Assembly: GCA_009760855.2 (NCBI GenBank) | Contig: WPIO01000011.1 | Location: 7,527,501 to 7,591,500 of the forward strand | Direction: 5' to 3' | DNA: 64,000 nt | Origin: Cristatella mucedo | Taxonomy: Eukaryota > Bryozoa > Phylactolaemata > Cristatellidae | Part shown: positions 24,441 through 37,349 of the stretch, piece by piece | Layout of the letters: each line of letters starts with the position of its first letter | Position numbering within the stretch: the stretch's first letter is position 1 | Notes under the pieces: model-generated | Told to the model about the DNA's origin: nothing | What the model saw: the letters and a program-made list of their open reading frames with translations, nothing else | Databases searched by the model: none | Position numbers and translations under genes: made by a program

Positions 24441-24665
24441 CCCTTTAATAATAATAATAATACACTTGATAAAGCGCCCTCAAAGAACTCAATCTCTTTC
24501 TATGCGCTTTACATATGCTGCAAAGGAAACACGATCGAGAAGTGAGTGGTATCATGCTTGATAAACAACATAAATAACATGGTTATGGGTGCCGATCACA
24601 GGGTCAGCAGGCAAGTGTGGTTAGTTGCAACATGCACAGTGTCAGCACGCATAAACACTTTGGCC
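24441..24665 (-). mobile_element. LINE-A 3' tail, truncated
   Basis: The plus strand starts with TAATAATAATAATA, then GATAAAGCGCCCTC, the hairpin partner and the GCATGC-containing 3'UTR block up to AGCACGCATAAACAC. No coding part remains. Confidence 0.88.
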
Positions 24666-25249
24666 TTGGCGGCGCCCGGGGACCTTCGATGGGCGATATG
24701 CCCCGCGCCAATATTCCCACTCTCGTCCAGGGTAAGGCCTGAAATGTTCGTCAATGGAATTCATCCGGGTCTCTAACAGCTGCCATATATGGCGGCATCG
24801 AGCGGGGGCAAGGTCGCACGCTCAGCTTGCTAAATACATCAATCCAAAATATGACTTTCAGTCTGAGAGCCGCTCAGACAACGCCTCGAGGCCGGGTGCG
24901 GAGAGCGATCATCTGGGAGATGCCTCGCGGCGGCGGTATGCCGCGTCTGGAGACCCGTTTCGACGCGACCGATTTCGACGATCGCCGTCGATGTTCGGAA
25001 GCGACCGACCGGTCCCCACCGCCTCTGTCTACGACCGCGACATTGATTGGCCGTCGCTCCTTCTCACTGCCGATCGTTCTCGATGAGCAACGACTGGCGG
25101 CCGTAGATTCGCAAGGGGGTGATAACCCGGCGCCCCCCCCCCCCGCCAAGCTTCACTGCTGCACCAGCCCTATTCACGTGAGCCTCATTGTTTCGTGCGG
25201 CCGAACAGCTCGTGCAATTTGCAGAGACCCGACGCTTGCAATAATAAAG
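24666..25249. other. GC-rich stretch, no gene confirmed
   Basis: CpG-rich from about 24870 to 25150, with a C10 run near 25133. Overlapping frames exist on both strands without domains. Confidence 0.35.
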
Positions 25250-25440
25250 TAATAAGAAACTTATTAGCTGATTTAACAGCCTCATCTTTAAGGCTGCAGA
25301 AGAGCCTAGACGGCTTTCACCTACCCACCCCCGCCCGCTTGCAGTTGTCAATAAAGAATCGCCCTCTGCCGGATTCGAAACGCAACCACGGTCGTGAAGA
25401 GCGAGCATCTTAGCTCGTGGGCTACCACGGCCCGTCACTC
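25250..25440 (-). mobile_element. SINE-B copy
   Basis: The plus strand reads the SINE-B tail (AGCTGATTTAACAGCCTCAT, GCAGAAGAGCC, CAATAAAGAATCGCC). The box B complement (GGATTCGAAAC) and a box A region ending TACCACGGCCC follow. The arrangement equals 47620-47795 in reverse. Confidence 0.85.
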
Positions 25441-25716
25441 GAAGGGAGTGATTGCGGTCAGGCCCTCGCCTTATGTAGTGGCCAGGTCGTAAGTCGTACA
25501 ATAGTCTCGTTCATACGTAAAAATAAATCGGGTTTCTCATATTTTACCTTGGCATATCGTGGCTATCTCATAAGCTGCCCACAGTAATAATTCAGCGGCC
25601 GAGCTCATAGTTCGTAATCGAGGTTTAGATTTCAAACTCACGGTTCGTAATCGAGTGGGAGTTTCACCGCCGAGATCTAGTCATCCAAGCCTAGTCAAAC
25701 TCGGTAGCGGCCTCCG

Positions 25717-27600
25717 ATAATAATAATAATAATAGGTTTGCATAGCTCACTTAGCGAACTCAATCTCTTTCAAGGCAACTTGCATATGCTGCAAAGGAAG
25801 CATGGTAGAATAGTTAATGGCAGCATGCTCAATGTCAACAAACATAATGTGGTTGGAGGTGGCATGCAAAGGGTCAGCATGGAAATATGGGTATCGGCAG
25901 CGTGCACAGTGTCTGTATGTATTAGCACACAAAGGACGAATCGCATGGACCCACTACATGCGTGATGATGTCATGGCGCCAGTTGGAAGTGAGCTCCACG
26001 CTTTTGGAGAATACGAACTAAAGGCACGGTCTCCAAAGGATTTAATGTTTGTACGAGGTGTAGCTAAACGATTTGATTTAGAAAAGCGGGTGGTATGATA
26101 CCTAGCCTGGTGAGGGAGTATATTTGATAAGTAGGCTGGAGCCAAAGAATAAAAGGATCTAAAAAGAGTGTGGCAAAACCTTGAAGTAAATGAGTTGATT
26201 GACTGGGAGCCGTGCAGATGGGCGAGAAGTGGTGTGATGTAGCAACTGCGACTCTCACGACAGACAAGCCTAGCTGCAGAGTTCTGCACTAGCTGTAAGC
26301 ATCTGATTGCACAGGCAGGTAGACCAGCAAGCAGTGTGTTACAGACGGGATTTCACGAATGCGTGGACCAATTTAGATGTAGTATCCCTGTCTAAGCAAG
26401 CCCAAATTTTAGCGACTTGAATGTGGAGCTGATGTGGCCATCTAATAAAAGATCACTTTGGAACAGGACATCTAAATTTCGTTCAGATTTAACAAGAGAT
26501 ACACTGGCAGAACCAATTTTGTGCGTAAGGTTTTCCCATTTCGGATTCGCACTTGCTTTGTCCATAACTAGTAGGTTGGTTTTATCGTCGCTCAATGCAA
26601 GAAAGTTTGCTGCCATTCATGTGCGGATGTTATCCATATATGCAGCAAGGGAGTTGGGAGAACTCAACGTCCGAGAGGGCTGGGACGGATCTAAGCAGAG
26701 GTACAAGTGCATGTCATCTGCATGGAAGTAAAAGTCTAGGTTGTGCTACAATCACATCGGCAAGCGGGAGAGTAAAAACCGTGAAAAGAATTGGACCAAC
26801 CACACAACCCTGAGGTACCCCATATTTCAAAGGTTCCTCGGATGATCTTTGTCCATTCATATCAATAGTCTGGAGTCTCCCACTGAGATAGGACCTGAAT
26901 CATTGCAATGCAGTGCCAGTGATACCTAGGCGAGATGAGAGGCACTAACGAAGGACATGGTGATCGATAGTACCAAAAGCTGCCGAAAGATCGAGCAAAA
27001 CAATCGGAGAGACTCTACTTAACTCTGCAATCTTTACTAGGTCGTTATACACCCAATGCAATGCTGACCCCATGGAGTGATTAGCTCTCAAATCAGGCTG
27101 GAACTTATTAGCAAGGTTTGCAGTTTCAATATATGAGATCATCTGGTTTGCCACGACTCGTTCTATGTCTTTGATAGGAAAGGTATAAGGGAGACTGGGC
27201 GGAAGTTGCTCAAGTTCTCTTGGCCTAGTTTTGCTTTCTTGAGTAGTGACCTGACTACAGCCTTTTTGAAAGGTGCTGGGACATGACCTGAGGCTAACAA
27301 CATACGTATGATGTTTGTTATGCATAGCAGCAGCTGATTTATGCATCGTAGAAGCAGATCAGTGGGAATAAGGCTTAGAGAACAAGTTGTCTTCTTTGAT
27401 TTGGATATGAACTTCAGATCACTAGTGGCCTCCTTGAATGTAGATATTGGGGTGCTGCATGGAATCGAGGGACATGGTTCCACAGGTGACGCTGCTTAAC
27501 TCGGGACGGACTTCCGACCTTGTCCGGTCTTGTTGACAGAGAAGCGATCAGCAAGATCGCCACAAGGATCAGTAGGTAAGGAGCTAACCTGGGAGTGGTT
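25717..27600 (-). mobile_element. LINE-A, long 3' half with RT
   Basis: The longest retrotransposon in the window. From the tail (TAATAATAATAAT at 25717) it reads on the minus strand through the 3'UTR and the RT C-terminal region (A-A-R-L-V-C-R-E and L-A-P-A-Y-L-S motifs, 25954-26289), then a thumb region with D-D-K-T-N-L near 26570. RT core follows at 26945-27346, including L-L-D-L-S-A-A-F-G-T-I-D-H-H-V-L, and the block-0/1 region F-R-P-V-S-L-I-P-F-L-S-K-T lies near 27165-27483. Several frameshifts and stops make it inactive. It belongs to the CR1/L2 group by RT motifs and by the ATT-type tail with a GCGC hairpin. The endonuclease half is missing. Confidence 0.93.
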
Positions 27601-28860
27601 AAGGAGACGGCTGATAAGCTAATCGCATTGCTAAATCCGCGCGTGCAGATCGAAGCATCGAAAGCTGCTTCCGCAGAAGCTCGCCGCAAGACGCCGGCGC
27701 CACCGCAACGATCTCCCTGCCGCAGTGACGTCAAACGGCGTGACGATTTCGGCGATTCCTCGTGGGCGGCGGTCGCAGAAGCGATGAGCGTGCAGCGAGT
27801 TATTTCCATCGAGGCGACGCTCCACTCCGCCAACCGACTCCTCGCCGGCAGTAGTCGGAGTTGCGGAATGATTGGCCGCTCTCGTGGATACTCGCTTCGC
27901 AAAGGATGGCGCCGCATTGGCGCATTTCTCGAGCTAGCTAGCTAGCTAGCTAGCGCAGCCAGCTTCGAGGCCCGCGCACTCGCTCGGCGTCTGTCGCCCG
28001 AGCCGAGCTGAGCGGAGCGGAGGAGCCGCTCGCTCGCTCGCTCGTGGTCGGGCGAGCGAGCGAGCGGCGAGCGCAGGCACAGCCAGCTCGCACCCCTCTT
28101 GGCTCCCGGAGACTCGGAAGTGCGGCTTTGGCGCGCGTACGTGTTCTTTTCGTGACGGATTTCGACTTTCAGTTAGAAACACAATCGTGAAAAACGCCGC
28201 CGCCACCATCTCCGCCGCCTCCGATAGCCGAGCGCGGCGGCGGCGGCGGCTGCGGCGAGATTGGAGGCGGCTGCGGCGGCCGTTGTGGGTTTGAGCACCG
28301 CCCGCGCGGCCGCTCTGCCCGTCGCGCCGCCGCGTCTGCTATCCCGAGCCGCTCAACTTCACGTAGCTGGTTCATTCGCTGTCAGTTCCTAACCGCGAGT
28401 ACAAACGGCAACCGCAGAGATTCCATAATTGACATCCAGTCAGGATCCCTCAGTTTGAGGCCAATTTTACTGCGGCCTCGGGCGACCGAATGGAGCCGCG
28501 GAGGGGCGCCGGCATCTCGCGAACCCGCGCCACCCTTTAGAGGTTAGAGGAGCAGACGTTGTAAGGCCTTGCCGGGCGGGAGAGATAGCGCCTGCTGCAG
28601 CGGCGGGCAGTGCCGCTCGGTTCGCGCGCATAGAGCTCGCGTAGTGAGGTCAGCTTCGACGTTAGCGAGTGTATTTCCTACCGTAAGTAGAGGATCGTTT
28701 TGCCGGGCAGCCTGAGAGGCTGACTGCGAGAGCGTGACCGCATAATCGCCCGAGTGTGAAGCGCTGGATAAAAATGCACACCTTGCACCTTGGACAGAGA
28801 CAAGAGGCTGAGTAAGTAAGTAAATAGAGTAAGTAAGAGGCAGAGTACAATGGTTTGGTG
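27601..28860. other. Second CpG-rich patch, promoter candidate
   Basis: From about 27650 to 28560 the DNA is CpG-rich with GCGGCGG runs (28230-28260) and a five-unit CTAG repeat at about 27933-27953. An open plus frame (27595-27945, 116 codons) has no domain and overlaps an antisense frame. No exon could be anchored by splice sites. Confidence 0.4.
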
Positions 28861-28867
28861 AGAGACA

Positions 28868-28985
28868 GGAGACAGAGTGTGAGAGAGAGAGACAGAAAGA
28901 GAAATGGAGACAGAGGGAGAGATAGGTCTTGGGATAGGATGGAATATAATTCATGTGTGTAGCACCCTAAGAGAACTTAATATTA
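28868..28985 (-). mobile_element. Left copy of direct repeat with SINE-A tail fragment
   Basis: GA-rich sequence, then GAGATAGGTCTTGGGATA, then the first 40 bases of a SINE-A tail (minus sense, TAGCACCCTAAGAGAACTTA) which stops abruptly where LINE coding sequence begins. The same order recurs at 30125-30260. Confidence 0.8.
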
Positions 28986-30105
28986 GGAATGCTCTTGACA
29001 AGCATGCTTCCGTTCATTCTGCCCATGTACAGAATCGTTGAGATTCCTTTCAATTTACAAAAAAAATTTCAAAAGATGCACCGTGTTAAGCACAGGCTTG
29101 AACGTCGTTTTAAGAAATCGGGGTCCAATGCAGATCTAGTCAATTTCAAAGTCTTCCTTCATATTGACACCCGGAAGCTTAAAAAAGCCAGTCTTCTTTT
29201 TTCACTCGAAAACTGAATTCCTGCCAGTCGGACCCAAAACTGATTTAAAAGACAGTAAACAAGTTAATGGCCAATGGTGAGAGGTCTGACTCCCCAGATA
29301 TTAACGGCTCAGCTGAAAAGTTTTCAGCCTTCTTTACTGAAAAAATTGTGTACATTTGTGCCTCCATAAAGCCCCCTCCGAGTAAAGCAATTGTGGAATC
29401 ACAACCTGTGACCTTCCTGAAAAGATTTTCCGAGGTTTCTGCATGCGATGTGGCTACCTCAGTAGGATCTAGTAAAAAGAGCTCGTCTCCTGAAGACCAT
29501 ATACCATCATCTCTGTGGCCTTCACTGGCAGACCAACTTAGCCATGCCATAACCGAGATTTTTAAGGCTTCTTTGGAAAAACAGGTCGTACCCAAGTCTT
29601 TCAAATCGGCAATCGTTAGACAGATCTTAAAAAGCCTGGATTAGATACAAAGGTCCTTGCAAACTATCACCCGGTTTCCCTTCTTCCTTTCTTGTCAGAG
29701 ACTCTTGAGAAAATTGCCGTTTAGCAGCTGGTTGCACATATTGAAAAGAATGAAATGTCAGAAGCATTTCAATCGGGCTTCAAGAAGCAGCACTCCGCTG
29801 AAACTACTCTACTCCGGGTTAACAGTGACATTCTATGGGCAACGATGACGGAAACTTCACTGCCCTAGCTCTGCTAGATCTATCAGCTGTCTTTCACACC
29901 ATTGATCACGATATCCTACTTGAACAATTGAGAACAACGATCGGTCTGGCAGACGAGGCACTGGCATGGTTTAAATCTTACTTGTCCAATCGTGTTCAAT
30001 CCGTGTCGTTTGGGGGTCAGGTCTCACGCACGAGGCGGGTCACCTGTGGAGTCCTTCCTGGGTCTGTCCTCGGCCCCTTGCTGTTATCCATTTATACTTA
30101 ACCTC
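28986..30105 (+). mobile_element. LINE ORF2 fragment (linker and RT core)
   Basis: The plus strand encodes first a basic linker of the type between endonuclease and RT (R-L-E-R-R-F-K-K-S-G near 29100), then the pre-RT region (29267-29644) and the RT core. The RT core has L-L-D-L-S-A-V-F-H-T-I-D-H-D-I-L, F-K-S-Y-L-S-N-R and G-V-L-P-G-S-V-L-G-P-L-L in 29835-30101. The catalytic YADD box and everything 3' of it are absent. Stops at 29210 and 29642 and a frameshift show it is dead. It is of CR1/L2 type; I cannot say if it is LINE-A or LINE-B because no tail remains. Confidence 0.92.
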
Positions 30106-30124
30106 TGGGAAAAGTGTGACGGCG

Positions 30125-30139
30125 AGAGGTAGAGAGGAG

Positions 30140-30182
<43 letters not shown>

Positions 30183-30375
30183 ATTGAGAAAGAGGGAGAG
30201 ATAGGTCTTGGGATAACATAGAATGTAATTCATTTGTATAGCGCCCTAAGAGAACCTTGTATCTATTCAGGTGCTTCACAGAAGCCACAGGGCTCGAGCC
30301 CTCGACCTGGGTCATCAAATGTGTTCACGTTGACCTTGGTCAAGGCGAGCACCTTAATTGCTCGGCCAATCCAGC
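30125..30375 (-). mobile_element. Right copy of direct repeat with complete SINE-A
   Basis: A GA run and GAGATAGGTCTTGGGATA lead into a full SINE-A in minus sense (30216-30375): tail with TAGCGCCCTAAGAGAACCTT, box B region GGGCTCGAGCCC and the box A complement GGCGAGCACCTTAATTGC. A Leu/Ser-rich antisense frame here is an artefact of the GA run. Confidence 0.85.
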
Positions 30376-30424
30376 TCGAGGCGCCAAGACAAGACGTGCA
30401 AGACAGCGATGTGCCTCGAATCGT

Positions 30425-30690
30425 CTCCCGCACTCATCTATTCTCTCTCTATCTCTCTCTGACGCTCGGTCTCGCTGACTCTCGGTCTCTCTGTCTTTCC
30501 GTCTCTCCAACTCTAGGTCTCTCGGTTTCTTTGTCTTTCTCTCTCGGTCTCTCTCTTTCTCTCTCTCTCTCTCTGTGTCTATCTCTGTCTCTGTTTCTAT
30601 CAGTTACTGTCTCTCTCACTCCCTCTCTGTCTCTCTCTTCTCTGGCTCTCTCTCTCTTTATCTCTTCCTCTCTATCTTTCTCTGCAAGGT
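30425..30690. repeat. CT-rich imperfect tract
   Basis: Imperfect CTCTCT/CGGTCT/CTGTCT tract of about 265 bases. Leu/Ser-rich open frames come from it. Confidence 0.9.
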
Positions 30691-32089
30691 GCTATCAGAA
30701 AGTAGACGCAGCCGGAAGCAACGCTTGAGCTCGTAAAAGCTTTGGAAATGAACACTTGTGGCACGCTGGCAGGGCGGCAGTGTTGGCTCGAAGCGTCGAG
30801 CTCGAAGCACAAGCTACGTGCTTTGAGAGCAGCTCGTGCGGTGGACTTTCGGTGGGCATGAAGTGACTTCTCCTTCACACGGCAAATGGACAAATTTTGA
30901 TCACATTTTGCTACACTGCATCCTTGCATAGACTGTTCTGGTAGCTGCAATGATATGTCTTGTTGCTACCCAATGGGAAACAACATTCTTCCGTTGTGTA
31001 CCTAATTTGGCGTCAGAAGAAATAAAGCTGCTGTTGGGTCCATATCATTGATGGTGTATGCTCCAATATTTAGTCGAATTAAACGGTGACCGCGGTAAAG
31101 TTGCCATTTCATTTAAACACAGCTGGCGGATTAAGTGTCGATTAGTCAAAATGACATTTGTGTTTGAAGTAGACATATAAATTTTCCATTCTGGAACCGT
31201 CTATATGGTCAGCATTGCTTTAACTCTTTTTGCAGTATACAAAGGCCGTTATCGAGCTAAGGTAATGAAGGCGATGCAGTTAAGGGCAAGATCGGCCCCA
31301 AGCATGTCATGAGATTAGTGGCGACCGCATTTGTAAGTCGTTGACGACTTACCTGTCTTGAGTTTGAATCTTTGAAAAAGTGGCTCTTAGAACTTTCGAC
31401 GCGTCTTCCCTCCCTCGCTGTTGCTCGGACGAAGATCGTGCCATTTTCAAGAACTGCAACCCTTTCGCCTACCTGGTGGTATCCAGTATCAGGTTGTTCA
31501 GCCTGTTCATTCTTTGGAAATAGATGTGCATCTCACAGACCGCTTGCATGACCGAGTTCTCTTCATTAGCATAGACCTCGCCTCGACTTTGAACTCAGCG
31601 GCTTTTGTGCTAATAGCGATGCAGCTCGGCAGGCATCTTCATATTGCCCCCTCCCCCCTGTAGTTCAGCATGTAGGTGAGCAATAACAATGACGATAAAA
31701 CGCTTGCATAGCACCCTTCGAAAACTAAACCACCGTCTAAGCATTTCAATTCTGACACCAACGAAGAAAGAGGGAGTGGCACCATCGGGGAAACCGTCGG
31801 TGAAGTCGCCGATGTGGATGAAGCCACGTTAACGAATGTGAAGGCAACCAGCACACGAGCGCCATTGATGTGCTTCGTGCCTGCTGTGGCTTTGAGCACC
31901 GATGAGCTGAAGGCACGTGACTTATTGCCAATCGTTGACGGATCGAAGACATTGGCCGGTCGGCAAGCATCGAATGATGTAAGCGATTACAGCCTGACTG
32001 AGGCCGCTGTCCCGTCAGGCACATGCTGCTGGTAATTGCTGCCGGGCCCGAACCTGCTGCTATCGTAATTACGTCGTCGCTCGAAATCC
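30691..32089. other. No gene confirmed; LINE-A tail scrap at 31683-31760
   Basis: At 31683-31760 a decayed minus-sense LINE-A tail is visible (TTGCATAGCACCCTTCG). A plus frame at 31814-32035 of normal composition has no recognised domain. The rest shows nothing. Confidence 0.4.
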
Positions 32090-33600
32090 GTAATTTCTAT
32101 CAGAGACTCTGTGAAACAGTAGCGGCAGACCGGCGTAACTATAATATCAGAACAACTTCAAACCTAACGAGCAATTTACGGCCAGGTTTTAAAACTAACC
32201 ATTTCACAGAGTCGGCGGTGCTGGTTACGTGGATAGCGCCCTGTTCAGGAATGTTGACCTAACAAAGTCTCTCGGTTAACTCTCCCAGATCTCATGGCAG
32301 CGTTTGATACCAGTGAGTTACAAGTCTTTCTTAAGCGCCTATTATTTCACCTAGGTGTCGCCGGCAGTGCACTACAATGGTTGAGACCCTTTTCCGTAAG
32401 AGACTTCACAGTAATACGTCAGCGGATAGCAGTAATTCAGTGAGCCTTTTAAATATAGAGTACCTCAGATATCCATACTTAGTCAACTGCTTTACGCAAC
32501 TTATAATCTTGCCAATTTAATCGCCAAGCGAAATCGAGGATTAATTTTCATGCAGACGACACGAAGCTGTACTTATGCTTTGGTCCCCCACTGCCTTCCA
32601 GCGCATTGACCCCCATCAATTCCCATGCTGTAGGTACTGCTGACATTCGCACTGGGACGAAATAAACTTTAGCAATCAATTAACGACAACCCAGCTTACG
32701 AGATAGGGTTAAACCGAGTGTTACACTCAAGACATTGGAGAGCCTAACCATCCAGACGGGTTCGGCAAGTGTATGTCATGTAGCCTCTGCACGAAGTCTC
32801 GGTGTCTTGGTCCGAAGTGACCTTACACTAAATGAACCATTTCCTGTACGTGTACCTTGGCAAACACTACGGCCTGCTTAAACATGAAGGAAAGCAAATG
32901 TATGCGTACCCATGCATACCTGCCATCCCGGTCAGGTATGCATGCATACCTGACATCCCGTCTTCAATTCTGTCACTTGCTGGTCCTCGTTGGTCTGCTC
33001 GGGCGGCGCCATATGGTGCTTTCAGTTAGTTCAAAACTCTGCAGCCAGGCTTGTCTGTCGTGAAGCAAATAAATGCCACATCGCACCTCCTCTCCTCATT
33101 GACCAACACGGACTACCCATCGAGCTGCGTATCGACGTCCAGTTTCTATCGCTCACTTGTAGCTTCCTTCGTTCTCCTGCCGCGGCCTACTTGAAATACC
33201 TGAAATACCTTCTAACCACGCTTCGCATCAAACCGTCTGCTCGTCTGACTCAAGTCGTTTAGCAGTGCCTCTCATCAACGCCAATTCTTTCGGGGATCGT
33301 ACCTTCGGTTTGCATGTTCTCAAAACCTGGAACTAACACCCTAAATACGCCACGATGTCCCCTTATTTGATGACATTTAAAATATAAAGCTAAACGCACA
33401 TTTGTTCCTTGAAAAATAGCATTTGCTGGGTCCATGTGAAATGTCCCTCTTATGCTCATACGTGCTGACACAGCGCATGATGTCACTAACAATGTGTATT
33501 ATTTCTTTTAATTTTTTGCAAAGTGCTCTGAGAGACATTTAGTTCTTTTTGGAGGCTTTAAAAATGTCTAATCATTGTTATTAGTATTTTATTGCTATTA
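32090..33600 (+). mobile_element. Decayed LINE, RT to 3' tail
   Basis: An old copy. RT motif traces appear at 32160-32230 (F-K-T-N-H-F-T-E-S-A) and 32550-32590 (decayed YADD box region). The C-terminal A-A-R-L-V-C-R-E motif is at about 33040, then L-K-Y-L and a decayed F-G-D-R near 33290. The 3'UTR end with ATGCTCATACGTGCTGACAC and a degenerate tail hairpin is at 33505-33600. Frames break many times. Confidence 0.8.
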
Positions 33601-34459
33601 AGTAGATCGTGCACGCCTCCAAACATTTCTCTACAACATTTTTGATGAATTCGTAGTTATCGTCGTCTCTGGAAGAGTTAGCGATTACGTATCTTTAGCG
33701 GGAAGCCCAGACGTAACAAGTTATGTGAAGAAACCTGCATCGTCTAGAAACTGGAAAGCCTTACCGTCAAAACTGGCTGAGCCAGCTGCCCTCATGTTGC
33801 ACGGAATATACGTGCACTGCTCCAAAGTAATCTTTCACCAGAAGACCCCAACAGCTCCACATTAAAGTTTTTCACTTTCAGTTATTTTAACGGTAGTACT
33901 CTATATTTGTGATGTCTCCCCTCCCCCCCCCCGTCGAGAGTTCTGTAGATGCACTCACTCCTTCCGAGGTCTTACTGTATGTCCGATGAGACGCAGATGC
34001 TGCAACACTCGGCTGTACAAATAGCCTCGGACTTCGCGAGCTAGCTAGCCAAGCTATACCGAGTCTCTTTGGCCGGCACTGGCTCCTCGCGACGAATCAC
34101 GCCGACTTCAACGCACCTTTTCCCTTTCATTCTTGCACGCTCGGAAACGCCTATCCAAAGTCACTCGTCCGTCGGTTACGCGGCAGCCCTCGCCCGCTCC
34201 CGTGATCCTGGTCGCACGTACATCTGTGCCTATAACCGACTTCAAAGTCCTCCGAAAACTAGGCCTCCAGTTCCAATGCACCTGCCGACTGACTGAGCTC
34301 TCTGCAGCCAGACATCAGGACGTAAGACTTGCCTAGGACTACGTTACTGCGAAACTTAAAACCCCCCCCACTCATTACAGCACATGCTTGCCCCCAAAAT
34401 CTTAAAGTAGGGTATTCACGCTTCGAGACCTTGGTCGCTCATGAGCTCGAGTCATGCCG
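33601..34459. other. No gene seen
   Basis: Nothing recognised apart from a short C10 run near 33927. Short open frames at 34069-34336 overlap each other and lack support. Confidence 0.4.
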
Positions 34460-34770
34460 TCAGGCGATGCTTGGTTGCCCGCTGCAAGCGGTGGCGATAG
34501 CCGCGAAGGCTCGTTAAAGCGTAACCGGTCATCGATCTGCAAGACATTACCTAGCGAAACTCTCGCTGACGTAGGGATAGTGCGACGTCCAGGAAAAGAT
34601 ATACTAGCTGATCCAACAGCCTCTTTTGAATAGCTACAGAAGAGCCTTTACAGCTATCACTCTGCTTGCAGCGGCAATAAAGGATCGCCCAACGAAGGAT
34701 TCGAACCCACGACCTTGGGCCCTAGGTCATGAAAAGCAACCGCTTTACCCAGTGTGCCTTCACGGCTCAC
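34460..34770. mobile_element. SINE-B fragment and SINE-B copy, opposed
   Basis: At 34460-34515 a plus-sense piece of the SINE-B tail (GCAAGCGGTGGCGATAGCCG). At 34590-34770 a minus-sense, nearly full copy with GCTACAGAAGAGCC, GCAATAAAGGATCGCCC and the box B complement GGATTCGAACCC. Confidence 0.8.
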
Positions 34771-34849
34771 CAGGAAGAAGTTCAGCTACGACGAGTCCTG
34801 CTTGCTTCTATCGTTGGACGTCATTGCGTGCGTGCAAGCCCTAAGAGCG

Positions 34850-35600
<751 letters not shown>

Positions 35601-36419
35601 TTCTTAGTTTCCTTTCGCTCGAATTGTCTACGCGCTTTTTGTATTCTGAACGGCGTGCTGAATGATGTTGCTTTAATATTGAAGTAAATTGTTCTTTTTT
35701 GGCGTCGTGCTACAGCTCGTCAGTTCCTTCCGAATTTCATTACTAATTACCGAATTTCGGTGTGCTAAACTCCAGACAGTTATGCTCAGACTGATAACTT
35801 TGTTGGCATACTTTGGCTTTATCTGCCTGGGTATCTGCTTTTTTTGCGAAGATTTTGGCTACTGCGAGCGGATTTTGGCTTTTTGTGTGTGTAGACATTC
35901 TCTTGAACGAGGTCTCTAGCCCCTTTTGCGCAGATTCTTAGCTTTCTTTCTCGCAAATTAAGTCCACCCCTAGTTGTCAGAACCCGAAACTAAGTTGCAT
36001 GACGCTACACCTTCCTGCTACTTCCGGTAATGCCGGCTCAAAGTCAAAGCTTAGCCTCAGACTAATTAATGACTGTCCGCGGGCCTGCCTGCCGATGCGC
36101 CAGCTGTTGAGTCAGTGTCGTCATTGGCATTTCTAAGAAGTTCGGTCACAGTCATATTAAAATTGCCATGTCAGCCCTTGTGGATAGTGCAGTGGTTCTG
36201 TAATCTGAAACCCGGATTCAAACATTGGCGGCGGCGGCAGCGGTGGCGGTCGCGAACAGCCGAGCATCAACCGCTCTCGCTCTGCGTTGATTGTGAGATC
36301 GTCCATCGAAGTGGGATAGATGGCGCGGCTATTTCGACTCTGGTTTCGGATGCCATAGGCTCACCGTCCGGTTACACGACTTTACGAAGCTTTTTTCTGA
36401 TTAGCGGTACTCTCCCTTT
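35601..36419. other. No gene seen
   Basis: AT-richer, T-rich sequence without repeat copies or supported exons. A GGCGGCGGCAGCGG run lies near 36228. Confidence 0.4.
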
Positions 36420-36612
36420 CTCTGCCTGTCTCTGTCAGCCTCAGTCCGTCTCTGTCTGTCTCTGTCTACCTGTCTCTCTGTCTATCTGCCTTTCCGTCTG
36501 TCTGTCTGTCGCTGTCTCTCTCTCTGTCTCTCTATGTGTCAGTCTCTCTGTGTCTCTCTGTCTCTCCCCCTCTGTTTGTCTGTCTCTCTCTTTCTTTCTC
36601 TCTCTCTCCGCC

Positions 36613-36683
<71 letters not shown>
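36420..36683. repeat. CT/CTGT-rich tract
   Basis: Imperfect TCTGTC units grading into about 75 bases of pure CT at 36610-36683. Confidence 0.93.
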
Positions 36684-36686
<3 letters not shown>

Positions 36687-37244
36687 TGGAACTTATACAC
36701 CGGCTGACATTTCAGCCACGTTCATACGTTCGGCTACATATAATGATGCCAGTAACCCTGCTCAACCCTCGTTCGGCCTCTGGCGCCGGCATCGACTGCT
36801 CTGTGCAGCCGACGCTGCTGCCTTCTGGGAGAGCGTAGGAGGAAGCTAGCGACCCGATGCCCGGCGTCGCTCCGCAGCTTCGCGTCACTCGTCCGCTGAG
36901 CGTGAGCGAATCGCACGGGCCGCCAGGCGTTGCCCAAACATATAGCGGAGCGAGCTGCGCTCAAAACTGAATCGTCGCTCTGGGCGACCGAAGCACTTCA
37001 ATGTGGCGGCAGGAACGCGTCGTAATCTGGCTCAGTCGCTGCTCGGGTGGAGAGCGTCCGCTAAAGCTATTACGCGCCGCCAGTAAGGCAACGCAAGCTC
37101 GGCGCCAGATCGCCGAAGCTTGCGCTGTCCAATAACTAGTGTCGTGCGCTAGATCGTTTTGCTAAGGCGAAGACGGCGGCGGAGGAGGCGGGAGGTAGAA
37201 GAGCTCGGGGTTACAGGCAGTCGAGCGGCGGTAGCAGTGCCACG

Positions 37245-37349
37245 CACAGATCGACCTCGCACAGATCGACCTCAAACAGATCAATCTCGCACAGATCGAC
37301 CTCACACAGATCAATCTCGCACAGATCAACCTCACACAGATCAACCTCC
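37245..37349. repeat. 15-bp minisatellite, 7 units
   Basis: Seven tandem 15-base units close to CACAGATCGACCTCG, differing by one to three bases. The unit length is a multiple of three, so a plus frame (37159-37455) stays open and reads T-D-R-P-R type pentapeptides. An antisense frame is open too, so coding is not proved. Confidence 0.92.

Noticed and set aside
37245-37349. CRISPR-like array
   Set aside because: Units are 15 bases in direct tandem with no spacers; this is a minisatellite in a eukaryotic genome.
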